Origin: DASSBQ01 sp040981125
GTDB lineage: Bacteria > Nitrospirota > Nitrospiria > Nitrospirales > Nitrospiraceae
NCBI GenBank assembly: GCA_040981125.1
Contig: JANRMQ010000006.1
Location: 186,001-250,000 of the forward strand
Direction of reading: 5' to 3'
DNA: 64,000 nt
The notes under the pieces were generated by a model that saw nothing but the letters and a program-made list of their open reading frames with translations, was not told the origin of the DNA and made no database searches. Each line of letters begins with the position of its first letter. Positions within the stretch are counted from its first letter, which is position 1. Below are positions 43,995-52,238 of the stretch, one piece after another. Made by a program: the position numbers and the translations under genes.

Positions 43995-45035
43995 ATGAAT
44001 CGATTCACAATCTTGGCCCTATTTGCCGGCTTAATGTTCACGACCACCGGCTTGCCCGGCTTTGCTCGGGCGGCCGAATCACGCGACCTTGTCGTCGCCG
44101 CTTACACCGTGGCGAAGGAGGCTTACGAACGCAGCATCATCCCGGCGTTCCAGCGCCATTGGAAAACACGCACCGGAGAGGAGGTCCGAGTTCGATCCTC
44201 GTACACGGCATCCGGCGCACAGGCTCGCGCAATCATCGGCGGCTTCGAGGCAGACGTGGCGGCGCTTTCGCTCGAAGGCGACCTTCAACAAATCGTCAAG
44301 GCCGGACTCATCACCCATGAGTGGAGGAATCCGAACAAAGGCATGATCTCGGCATCGGTTGTCGCCTTGGGGGTCCGCAAAGGCAATCCGAAGCAGGTCA
44401 AGGTGTGGGAAGATCTCGCACGTCCCGGCATTGATGTCCTCTATCCGAATCCTAAGACGTCCGGCGGAGCCATGTGGGACATCATCGCAATCTATGGCGC
44501 CGGCTTGAAGTTGGCGGCCGAGAAAGCCGGTGCCGCGGGCGGCGGAGCAGCGCCGGAAACCTATGCGGCCGACCTTCTCAAGCGGATTCAGAAGAACGTC
44601 AAGGTCATGGACAAGAGCGGCCGCGAATCCGTCACGACATTCGAGCGCGGCGTGGGCGACGTGATCGTCACCTACGAGAATGAGTTGCTGCCGCGGATCA
44701 AAAGTAATCGGCCCTATGAAATTATCGTCCCGAACGAAACGGTCTGGATTGAGAATCCGGTGGCGGTGGTCGATCGGTATGCGGATAAACACAAGGTCCG
44801 CGACATAGCCGACGCCTTCGTCGTGTTTCTTCATGGCCCGGAGGCGCAGGCGGCCTTTGCCGAATTGGGCTTCCGGCCGGTGGACCCGTCCGCGACGACG
44901 GCGTCATCGTTTCCCATGCCGCCGAAGCTTTTCTCGATTGCCGATCTCGGCGGCTGGGATCAAATCCAGGACAAGCTGTTCGGCCAACAAGGAGTCTGGA
45001 CCAAGGCCGTGGAATCTCTTGCGCAGGGAAACTGA
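43995..45035 (+). CDS. sbp: periplasmic sulfate-binding protein
   Basis: The product captures sulfate or thiosulfate for the ABC importer encoded next. ATG 43995 has AAGAGGTG upstream and opens a signal peptide (MNRFTILALFAGLMFTTTGL, cleaved near ARAAE). The frame reaches back to 43839 but only as a shadow of the regulator. Family motifs in the 346-residue protein are VVAAYTVAKEAYERSIIPAF, SSYTASGAQARAIIGGFEADV, YPNPKTSGGAMWDI and YENELLP. An Ala/Gly-rich insertion near 175-190 (AAEKAGAAGGGAAPETYA) is typical of this loop. Confidence 0.93.
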   Translation: MNRFTILALFAGLMFTTTGLPGFARAAESRDLVVAAYTVAKEAYERSIIPAFQRHWKTRTGEEVRVRSSYTASGAQARAIIGGFEADVAALSLEGDLQQIVKAGLITHEWRNPNKGMISASVVALGVRKGNPKQVKVWEDLARPGIDVLYPNPKTSGGAMWDIIAIYGAGLKLAAEKAGAAGGGAAPETYAADLLKRIQKNVKVMDKSGRESVTTFERGVGDVIVTYENELLPRIKSNRPYEIIVPNETVWIENPVAVVDRYADKHKVRDIADAFVVFLHGPEAQAAFAELGFRPVDPSATTASSFPMPPKLFSIADLGGWDQIQDKLFGQQGVWTKAVESLAQGN

Positions 45036-45044
45036 TCGGTTCTC

Positions 45045-45881
45045 ATGATCGGTCATTCTCTCATCACCACCGCGCTGCGTCTCACCGCGATCGGCTATGT
45101 CTTCTTCCTGATTGTGCTGCCGCTCTTGGGCATCGGCCAACAATCCTTGGCGGGAGGCGTCGGCCGTTTCTTTGACGACATCAGTACCCCGCAAGCCTCC
45201 GCCGCGCTCCGGCTGACCATCGCGACCGCGCTCCTCACGACCCTGATCAACGCGTTGTTCGGGACGCTCTCCGCCATTGTGCTGGTGCGATACGAATTCC
45301 CCGGCCGATGGTTCTTGAACGCACTGGTCGATCTTCCCTTTGCCATCCCGACCCTGGTGGCCGGCTTGATGATCGCGGCCATCTATGGACCTACAAGTTT
45401 TGCCGGCGGCTGGCTCGAGCAACGGGGATTGGCCGTCCTGTACGACTGGCCGGGCATTGTCCTCGCCATGCTCTTCGTTACGATGCCGTTCACGATTCGG
45501 GCATTACAGCCGGTCCTGATGGAATTGGAGCGGGAACAGGAGGAAGCGGCTTTTACGTTGGGGGCGGGAGCCTGGACCACATTCTGGAAAGTCACCGTGC
45601 CGTCGGTCCTGCCCGGATTGCTCACGGGCGTCTTCTTGACCTTTGTGCGGGCGTTGGGGGAGTTCGGTTCCATTGTCATCATCGCCGGGAACATTCCCAT
45701 GAAAACGCAGGTCGCATCGGTCTATGTCTATGGAGAGATTGAAAGCTACAATCCTCAGGGCGCGACATCCGTCTCCGTCGCTATTCTCGCACTGTCCCTC
45801 TTGATGCTCGTGCTCTTGGAACGACTCACCAGGCCGCCCGGTGAACGATGGCCCCGCTGGACCTTCGGTGCTGCGGCATGA
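45045..45881 (+). CDS. cysT: sulfate ABC transporter permease CysT
   Basis: The 278-residue integral membrane protein has six predicted helices and the permease EAA loop EREQEEAAFTLGAGAWTTFWKVTVPSVLPGLLTG near 165-198, which contacts the ATPase. Also visible is VDLPFAIPTLVAGLMI near 97. It follows sbp by nine bases and overlaps cysW by four (ATGA at 45878-45881). Confidence 0.95.
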   Translation: MIGHSLITTALRLTAIGYVFFLIVLPLLGIGQQSLAGGVGRFFDDISTPQASAALRLTIATALLTTLINALFGTLSAIVLVRYEFPGRWFLNALVDLPFAIPTLVAGLMIAAIYGPTSFAGGWLEQRGLAVLYDWPGIVLAMLFVTMPFTIRALQPVLMELEREQEEAAFTLGAGAWTTFWKVTVPSVLPGLLTGVFLTFVRALGEFGSIVIIAGNIPMKTQVASVYVYGEIESYNPQGATSVSVAILALSLLMLVLLERLTRPPGERWPRWTFGAAA

Positions 45882-46681
45882 CACGTCTTCTCCTGATCGG
45901 ATCGGTGTGGGCCTATTTCTTGTTCCTGCTCATCGGTCCCCTGCTCTATTTGATCGCGCAGATTTTCAGCGAAGGGCCGGCCACCTTTTGGGCTGAAATC
46001 ACCAAGCCCGAAGCGCTGCACGGATTCTGGCTTACGGCGGAGATTACCCTGCTCGTATTGATCATCAACTTGATACTCGGCACGATCACCGCGCTGGTGC
46101 TCGTCCGCCAACAGTTTCCAGGCCGGACGTTCCTCAGCGGCTTGATCGATCTGCCCTTTGCCGTCTCGCCGGTCATCGCGGGATTCATGCTGATCCTGCT
46201 CTTCGGCCCGGACACGCTGTTGGGGACGTTCTTCGGCTCAATGGGCGTGAAGGTCCTTTTCGCCTTTCCCGCCATGGTGCTGGCGACATTATTCGCCACC
46301 TTTCCCTTTGTCGTCCGTGAACTCACGCCGCTGCTGCAAACCATCGGGACGGACGGGGAAGAAGCGGCGCGCACGCTGGGCGCGAATGAATGGCAAGTCT
46401 TCTATAAGGTCACGTTGCCCGCGCTGCGTTGGGGTCTGGTCTATGGCGCGACATTGACGACGGCCCGCGCGATCGGAGAATTCGGCGCGGTGCTGGTCGT
46501 CTCCGGCAATATCCTCTTGCTGACGCAGACCGCCACGCTGCACATTTATCAGAACTATGTCGATTTTAATTACGCCGGCGCCAACGCCGTCGCATTCACA
46601 TTGCTGGCCGTCTCATTTGCCATTCTCGCGGTGCTCGAAATCGCCAAAGCGCGGGCGCACGCAGCCGTTGAGCAAGTTTAA
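45878..46681 (+). CDS. cysW: sulfate ABC transporter permease CysW
   Basis: The second permease subunit, 267 residues from ATG 45878. A frame ten codons longer exists but the ATGA overlap with cysT makes this start likely. Six helices, IDLPFAVSPVIAGFMLILLFG near 88, and the EAA loop DGEEAARTLGANEWQVFYKVTLPALRWGLV near 160-190. It ends 14 bases before cysA. Confidence 0.95.
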   Translation: MTRLLLIGSVWAYFLFLLIGPLLYLIAQIFSEGPATFWAEITKPEALHGFWLTAEITLLVLIINLILGTITALVLVRQQFPGRTFLSGLIDLPFAVSPVIAGFMLILLFGPDTLLGTFFGSMGVKVLFAFPAMVLATLFATFPFVVRELTPLLQTIGTDGEEAARTLGANEWQVFYKVTLPALRWGLVYGATLTTARAIGEFGAVLVVSGNILLLTQTATLHIYQNYVDFNYAGANAVAFTLLAVSFAILAVLEIAKARAHAAVEQV

Positions 46682-46695
46682 TCCATGATTGCATC

Positions 46696-47793
46696 ATGAA
46701 GATCGAAGTCCGAGGATTGACGAAAATATTCGGCTCCGTCACGGCGGTCAGCGGAGTGGGGTTTCATGTCAAGGAAGGTGAACTGCTCGGCCTGTTGGGA
46801 CCGAGCGGCAGCGGCAAAACGACGGTGCTCCGAATGATTGCCGGGCTGGAGACCCCCTCGTCGGGCGATATCTTTATCGACGGCCGGCGCGTCAACGACG
46901 TCTCGGTCCAGGACCGGAACATCGGCTTCGTGTTTCAGCACTACGCCCTGTTCAAGCATTTGACCGTCTTCGGTAATGTCGCATTCGGGTTGCGGATTAA
47001 AAAGTGGGACCGACCGTCGATCGATCGCCGCGTTGCGGAACTGCTTGCGCTGATGAGTCTGGAGGGGCTCGGCGGCCGTTATCCGCATCAGTTGTCCGGG
47101 GGACAACGCCAGCGGGTCGCGATCGCCCGCGCCTTGGCGCCCCGCCCGAGCGTGCTGTTGCTCGATGAACCCTTCGGAGCGGTCGATGCCAAGGTCCGGC
47201 AGGAATTGCGGGAGTGGCTGATCCGACTGCACGACGAGCTGAATGTGACGAGTCTCTTCGTGACGCATGATCAGGAAGAAGCCATGGAGGTGTCCAACCG
47301 CATCATTGTGTTTTCAAAAGGGCGCCTCGAACAGGCCGGCTCCCCCGCCGAGGTGTATGAAGATCCGGCCACGGAATTCGTCGCGCGATTCATCGGGTCC
47401 ATGAACATTCTCGATGGCACGGTGAACAACGGGGTCGTGCTGGTCGGATCAATGGAATTTCCGGCGCCTGAGATCCCGGACGGCACGAGCGTGCAAGTGG
47501 GATTCAGACCCTATTACGTCAAGATCTCCGATGATCCGGCTCGTTATCGACAGCAGGCCAAACTCCGCCATATTTACTTTCTGGGCGTTGCCTACCGCTT
47601 GGAAATTGAAACGGCCGACGGCGTCCTTCTGCGGTCTCGAATGAACAAGGAGGAATTCCGCCAACATCGATTCGAAGTAGGGCAACGGGTCTCCTATGCC
47701 GTGACGCAGTTCCGATTTCTTCCACGCGAAGGCGAGCCATCGGGCTCCGACCTCCGCCGTTCCCTGCCACTGTCCGGGCCTTTGACGCCGTGA
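46696..47793 (+). CDS. cysA: sulfate ABC transporter ATPase CysA
   Basis: CysA powers the sulfate importer. The 365-residue protein has Walker A GPSGSGKTTVLR near 35, Q-loop VFQHYALFKHLT near 80, signature LSGGQRQRVAIARALAPRPS near 130, Walker B LLLDEPFGAVD, and the switch His in FVTHDQEEAM. The C-terminal part (about 235-350) is a TOBE-type regulatory domain. With sbp, cysT and cysW it completes the transporter. No sulfate-assimilation enzymes follow in this window. Confidence 0.96.
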   Translation: MKIEVRGLTKIFGSVTAVSGVGFHVKEGELLGLLGPSGSGKTTVLRMIAGLETPSSGDIFIDGRRVNDVSVQDRNIGFVFQHYALFKHLTVFGNVAFGLRIKKWDRPSIDRRVAELLALMSLEGLGGRYPHQLSGGQRQRVAIARALAPRPSVLLLDEPFGAVDAKVRQELREWLIRLHDELNVTSLFVTHDQEEAMEVSNRIIVFSKGRLEQAGSPAEVYEDPATEFVARFIGSMNILDGTVNNGVVLVGSMEFPAPEIPDGTSVQVGFRPYYVKISDDPARYRQQAKLRHIYFLGVAYRLEIETADGVLLRSRMNKEEFRQHRFEVGQRVSYAVTQFRFLPREGEPSGSDLRRSLPLSGPLTP

Positions 47794-47892
47794 CAGCCTA
47801 ATACGTGCTGAATTTTGAATTCTGAATGATGAATGGGAAATCGGAGCTTCGTGTGGACCGGTGATTGCTTGCCTTCGAGATTTCTTACTTTC

Positions 47893-47914
47893 ATTGTAGT
47901 TGCTTTCCTACAAT
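47893..47914. promoter_or_regulatory. inverted repeat upstream of transketolase gene
   Basis: ATTGTAG (47893-47899) and CTACAAT (47908-47914) are perfect inverted arms with an eight-base spacer, about 150 bases before the tkt start. It could be an operator or a weak hairpin, and no T-run follows. The rest of 47794-48064 shows AT-rich low-complexity sequence and the GGAAAGGA ribosome site of tkt at about 48047. Confidence 0.35.
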
Positions 47915-48064
47915 CGCTCGGGTCGTTACGTTCCGAGATTGCGCGTCGGCGAAAGCCTTCATTGACTCATCCTGATTTCTTTTGTTAGGGTCGAATGAAG
48001 GAATTCGGCGCGGGATCCGCGTGACATCATCGTCTGTTCTTTAGCCCCGGAAAGGACACTGAAA

Positions 48065-49930
48065 ATGGCTTCTCCTGTCGCTACATCCGACCTCGTCACC
48101 TTGCTGGAAAATAAAGCCACGCAGCTCCGAATCGACAGCGTCAAGGCCACGACTGAAGCCGGCAGCGGTCATCCGACGAGTTGCGCCTCGGCGGCGGACA
48201 TCGTCGCCACGCTCTTCTTTTCCGTCATGCGCTACGACCCCAAGAATCCCAAGCTGCCGAACAGCGACCGGTTCATCCTGTCCAAAGGGCATGCGGCTCC
48301 GCTCTTGTACGCCGCCTGGGCGGAAGCCGGCCTATTTCCCCGAGAGGAGTTGCTCAAATTGCGGACGCTCGGCTCCGACCTCGAAGGACACCCGACTCCG
48401 CGCCTCTCGTTCGTGGATACGGCCACGGGGTCGCTCGGCCAAGGATTGTCCGCCGGCATTGGAATGGCGTTGTGCGCCAAAATCGTCGATCGCAGCCCGC
48501 AGCGCATCTACGTGCTCATGGGAGACGGCGAATCGGTTGAAGGGTCCGTATGGGAAGCCGCGGAAGTCGGCCAACATTACAACCTGGATAATCTCTGCGC
48601 GATCATCGACGTTAATCGATTGGGCCAAAGCGATCCCACCATGTTGCAGCACGACATGGAAGCCTATCAAAGCCGTTGGGCCGGCTTCGGCTGGCATGCG
48701 ATCGTGGTGGACGGCCATGACATCACCGCCCTTTTGGACGCCTTCTCCGAAGCGGCGCACACCAAAGGCAAGCCGACTATTGTGTTGGCGCGCACGCTGA
48801 AAGGCAAGGGCATCTCGTTCGTCGAGGACCATCCGGATTGGCACGGCAAGCCGCTGAAAAAAGGAGATGAGGCGCAAAAAGCCCTCGCCGAGTTGGAGCG
48901 GCAATTGAAACCGTCCACAAGTCAGCCGAGCATCAAACGGCCCGACGTTTCGCACAACGGCGCGAAGCCGGCCGGCAAAATGGCGGCCCCTTCCTATAAA
49001 GCGGGCGACAGCGCGGCGACTCGCGAGGCGTTTGGAACGGCGCTCGCGGCGTTGGGCGAGGCAAACCCGCTCGTCGTGGCGCTCGATGCGGATGTGAAGA
49101 ATTCAACCTATACGGACAAATTCGGCAAACGGTTTCCCGAACGCTTCTTCGAAAATTTCATCGCCGAACAGAACATGATCGGGTCGGCCGTCGGCTTGGC
49201 CGCGTGCGGCAAGATTCCCTTCGCGGCGACCTTTGCCTGTTTCCTCACCCGCGCCTACGATTTCATCAGAATGGCGGCGATCAGCCAGGCCAACATCAAA
49301 CTGGTCGGCACGCATGTGGGCGTCAGCATCGGCGAGGACGGACCATCCCAGATGGGCTTGGAAGATATCGCCATGATGGCCGCGCAACCGGGCGTCGTCG
49401 TGCTTTATCCGTCGGATGCCGTCTCGATGTACCGGCTGGTAGAAACGGCCGCCTCCCATCGAGGCATGGTCTATCTCCGGGCCGGGCGGCCGAAATCCCC
49501 CATTCTCTATGGCGAGAAAGATGTCTTTACGATCGGAGGCAGCCGCGTACTCCGGCAGAGTACGGCCGATAAACTGACCATCGTCGCCGCCGGCGTCACC
49601 CTCTTCGAGGCGCTCAAAGCCCATGATCAGTTGAAGGCGTCGGGCATCCAGACCCGCGTTATCGATCTGTACAGCGTCGCGCCGATTGATCGCGCGACAC
49701 TCGTGGAGAGCGCCCGTGCCACCGGCGGGAATGTGCTGACGGTCGAAGACCATTATGCCCATGGCGGCATCGGCGACGCCGTCTTGAGCGCCTTGGCTTC
49801 CGAAGCGGTACGGGTCCATAAATTGGCGGTACGGGAGATTCCACACAGTGGCAAACCAGAAGAGCTCGTCGATCACTACGGGATCGGAGCACGCAGCATC
49901 GTCGAAACCGCCAAACAAATCGTCGCCTGA
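48065..49930 (+). CDS. tkt: transketolase
   Basis: Transketolase moves two-carbon units between sugar phosphates using thiamine diphosphate. The 621-residue single chain is the shorter type seen in vertebrates and many bacteria rather than the 660-residue E. coli type. Motifs: AGSGHPTSCASAADI near 38, SKGHAAPLLYAAWAEAG, GDGESVEGSVWEAAEVGQHYNLDNLCAIIDVNRLGQSD (thiamine-binding) near 155-190, and the pyrimidine domain with FFENFIAEQNMIGSAVGLA near 358. GGAAAGGA lies about 12 bases upstream. Its last 83 bases also encode the start of the Crp/Fnr protein. Confidence 0.96.
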   Translation: MASPVATSDLVTLLENKATQLRIDSVKATTEAGSGHPTSCASAADIVATLFFSVMRYDPKNPKLPNSDRFILSKGHAAPLLYAAWAEAGLFPREELLKLRTLGSDLEGHPTPRLSFVDTATGSLGQGLSAGIGMALCAKIVDRSPQRIYVLMGDGESVEGSVWEAAEVGQHYNLDNLCAIIDVNRLGQSDPTMLQHDMEAYQSRWAGFGWHAIVVDGHDITALLDAFSEAAHTKGKPTIVLARTLKGKGISFVEDHPDWHGKPLKKGDEAQKALAELERQLKPSTSQPSIKRPDVSHNGAKPAGKMAAPSYKAGDSAATREAFGTALAALGEANPLVVALDADVKNSTYTDKFGKRFPERFFENFIAEQNMIGSAVGLAACGKIPFAATFACFLTRAYDFIRMAAISQANIKLVGTHVGVSIGEDGPSQMGLEDIAMMAAQPGVVVLYPSDAVSMYRLVETAASHRGMVYLRAGRPKSPILYGEKDVFTIGGSRVLRQSTADKLTIVAAGVTLFEALKAHDQLKASGIQTRVIDLYSVAPIDRATLVESARATGGNVLTVEDHYAHGGIGDAVLSALASEAVRVHKLAVREIPHSGKPEELVDHYGIGARSIVETAKQIVA

Positions 49931-50636
49931 CCCGGCGGCAGCGCCACGGCAGGCCTTCCGACCGATTCCCCTGCTCGATATCTTGGGCGAGCAGGAGCGG
50001 CGGAGCTTCCTGGAAGAGCTGACCGAAGCACACTACGGGAAAGGCCAATACATCTTCCGCCAGGGCGATCCGGCCGATTACTTCCACATCGTCACCCGCG
50101 GCTCGGTGAAGTGCGTCAAATCCTCTCCCGAAGGGAAAGAATGCACGTTGAAAGTGCTGATGCCGGGCGATCTCTTCTGCTGCGAAGCGGCGGTCTTTGA
50201 CGGATCACCCCACCCTGGGACAGCGCAACCGATGGGAGAGGTCAGCGTTTTGCGGCTCAGCAAGAAGGCGTACTTCGATATGCTGCGCAGCAACCCTGAT
50301 GCCGCCATCGAGGTCATCAAATATCTGGGCAATCGGCTCAACGAAGTGCAGGAGCAAGCGAAGATCCTCGCGCTGGATCGCGCCGATCAACGGCTCGCAA
50401 CCCTCTTGGTGAATCTGGCTGAACGGACCGGCGTGACTGAGGCGCAGGGCATCAGGCTTGGCGTCCGGCTGACAAGGCAAGACATGGCGAACATGGTCGG
50501 GGTCACGACCGAGACCGCCATTCGGATCATGGCGCGGTTCAAAAAGCTGCGCCTCGTCTCCGGAACCGCCGCCCGGCTGGTGGTCCGAGATCTCCCCCGC
50601 CTCAAAGAATTGGCTGCCATGAAACCTTCCTTATGA
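49848..50636 (+). CDS. Crp/Fnr-family transcriptional regulator
   Basis: The 262-residue product has a cyclic-nucleotide-binding-type beta barrel (about 45-160; FRQGDPADYFHIVTRGSVKCVKSSPEGKE, then LMPGDLFCCEAAVFDG) and a C-terminal winged helix (RLTRQDMANMVGVTTETAIRIMARFKKLRLV). It lacks the N-terminal Cys cluster of Fnr. The start is GTG 49848, inside tkt. A later TTG (49980s) would remove the disordered N-terminus but keep both domains, so the start is uncertain. Followed by a palindromic site and nirK, which it most likely regulates. Confidence 0.88.
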   Translation: MANQKSSSITTGSEHAASSKPPNKSSPDPAAAPRQAFRPIPLLDILGEQERRSFLEELTEAHYGKGQYIFRQGDPADYFHIVTRGSVKCVKSSPEGKECTLKVLMPGDLFCCEAAVFDGSPHPGTAQPMGEVSVLRLSKKAYFDMLRSNPDAAIEVIKYLGNRLNEVQEQAKILALDRADQRLATLLVNLAERTGVTEAQGIRLGVRLTRQDMANMVGVTTETAIRIMARFKKLRLVSGTAARLVVRDLPRLKELAAMKPSL

Positions 50637-50646
50637 TTTGTTTCAA

Positions 50647-50666
50647 AATATGACATTTGTCATATT
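50647..50666. promoter_or_regulatory. Crp/Fnr-type operator upstream of nirK
   Basis: AATATGACA and TGTCATATT are perfect inverted arms around TT. The core TGAC-N4-GTCA has the half-site and spacing of Fnr/Dnr/Nnr-type boxes. It begins 10 bases after the Crp/Fnr gene and 112 bases before the nirK start. Confidence 0.65.
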
Positions 50667-50778
50667 ATTTTGCATTCGATCTGCCGTATCCTCCCATTAC
50701 CCTAAACAGTAAGGGTTCCACGCGAGTCTGAGCAACTCGGTGGAAACAGTGCGCTTCATCACATTCAAGGAGGATTTC

Positions 50779-51777
50779 ATGCAGATCGGAAAGAATCATC
50801 GTCGAAGCCTGTGGACCACGAGCCGTCTCCCGGCATCGGCGCTTGCTATTGCATTCATCATCGGCGGGGTGACCAGTCCCGCCGGCGCCAAAACACACGA
50901 GGTCAAAATGACGGCGGTCGAGAAGAATGTCATGATCGAAGGAGGCGGAGAGACCTATGCCGCCTGGACCTTCAACGGGCAGATGCCCGGCCCGGTCATT
51001 CGTGTGACCGAAGGCGATACCATCAAGTTTACGTTGATCAATCCCGCAGAGAACAAGAATCCGCACGCCATGGACTTCCATGCCGCCGAGATCGATTTCT
51101 TGAAAAGTTATCGAGCGATCAATGCCGGCGAAACCATTGACTTCACCTTCGTTGCGAAAAAGCCCGGCATCTTTTTCTATCACTGCGGCGCGCCGCCGAT
51201 GATTCAACATGTCGCGAGAGGCATGTTCGGCGCCGTCATCGTGGATCCGAAAGATGCGAAGGCATTGCCGAAGGCGGATCGCGAATACGTGCTGGTACAG
51301 TCGGAGATCTACAAGAACCCGAATGACGTGCAGGCCATGTTCGACCGGAAGTTCGATCACATCGTCTTCAACGGCGGCATCTTCAAGTACCATCCCTTTG
51401 TCACCGGCGGCCATGCATTGGAAGCCAAGCCGGGAGAGCGGGTTCGGATCTATTTCGTCAATGCCGGACCGAATGAATTTTCGGCCGTCCATCCCATCGG
51501 GGAGATCTGGGACCACGTCTATGAGAGCGGCAATCCGGCGAATAAATTGACCGGTGTTCAGACCTACGTCGTCGGTCCGGGCAGCGCCGCGACGTTTGAT
51601 GTCATCCCGGAATCCGCGGGCGCCTATCCGATCGTCACGCATTCCTTGACCGGAGCGTTGCGCGGGGCGATTGCTGTTCTGGTGGCATCACCTGATGCCA
51701 AGCCCGCACCCTTGATGCCCCATACTCCATGGGAGATCGACACGCCCGCAACGGGCATTACTCCATCCGTGCAATAG
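50779..51777 (+). CDS. nirK: copper nitrite reductase NirK (two-domain cupredoxin)
   Basis: NirK reduces nitrite to nitric oxide in the periplasm. ATG 50779 with AAGGAGG upstream gives 332 residues and a signal peptide (about 1-37, ending SPAGA). Copper ligands are visible. Type 1: His96, Cys136, His144 and Met149 in FYHCGAPPMIQHVARGM. Type 2: His101 (MDFHA), His135 and His288 (THSL). Catalytic Asp99 and His238 (VHPIGEIWDHV) are present. The Cys-to-His spacing is shorter than in Alcaligenes-type NirK, as in the nitrifier-type short enzymes. No electron-donor gene is adjacent. Confidence 0.85.
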   Translation: MQIGKNHRRSLWTTSRLPASALAIAFIIGGVTSPAGAKTHEVKMTAVEKNVMIEGGGETYAAWTFNGQMPGPVIRVTEGDTIKFTLINPAENKNPHAMDFHAAEIDFLKSYRAINAGETIDFTFVAKKPGIFFYHCGAPPMIQHVARGMFGAVIVDPKDAKALPKADREYVLVQSEIYKNPNDVQAMFDRKFDHIVFNGGIFKYHPFVTGGHALEAKPGERVRIYFVNAGPNEFSAVHPIGEIWDHVYESGNPANKLTGVQTYVVGPGSAATFDVIPESAGAYPIVTHSLTGALRGAIAVLVASPDAKPAPLMPHTPWEIDTPATGITPSVQ

Positions 51778-51795
51778 TTCAGCAGACATGAGTTC

Positions 51796-51830
51796 CGCGG
51801 GAGGCGGTCCGATCAGGACCGCCTCCCGCG
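51796..51830 (+). terminator. strong hairpin after nirK
   Basis: A perfect 15-base stem (51796-51810 against 51816-51830, starting CGCGGGAGGCGGTCC) with a five-base loop lies 18 bases after the nirK stop. There is no T-run, so it may act as a Rho-blocked or RNA-stabilising structure rather than a classic terminator. Confidence 0.6.
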
Positions 51831-52238
51831 TGAATTCCCGCACGGTGCGGGTTGAGCGACCCCGCTCATTTTCTCTTACACTCCGTCATCTTTCCATACA
51901 AGCTCACAGGGTTTGTGGCCTACCATCGTCCTGTCGTGTTGTCCGGAGGATATATATACATATTGGGAACGGCCCTTGCTTGCTTCCTAAGTAATGTCTC
52001 ATACATTCGAGAGTTATCGTCTGGTCCATGTGTACGACATGGACGTGCGGCCGCCTCCCTCCTACGCTGAGTATTCCGGCAGATTGGAACCCGACATTTC
52101 ACCGACACTCCGTTCGGAGACATCGCATAAGGTCCGATATGTCAGCAGACGAGGCACGACGTAGGGGAGACCGACATCCGGCCCTCGATTGCTTTAACGG
52201 TCAAATGGAGCTTACGATATTGGCAAGCAGGAGAGACT
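51831..52238. other. intergenic region before the sensor kinase
   Basis: No gene is supported. A hairpin with eight-base perfect arms (GTCCATGT at 52024-52031 and ACATGGAC at 52037-52044) and an AT-rich GGATATATATACATATTGGG block near 51947 could take part in regulation of the kinase gene. No clear promoter was identified. Confidence 0.4.

Noticed and set aside
47800..47845. Tandem-looking GAATTTTGAATTCTGAATGA block
   Set aside because: Too short and irregular to call a repeat array; probably low-complexity intergenic DNA.
50665..51642. Minus-strand open frame of 325 codons opposite nirK
   Set aside because: Antisense shadow; the plus-strand frame has signal peptide, ribosome site and all copper ligands.
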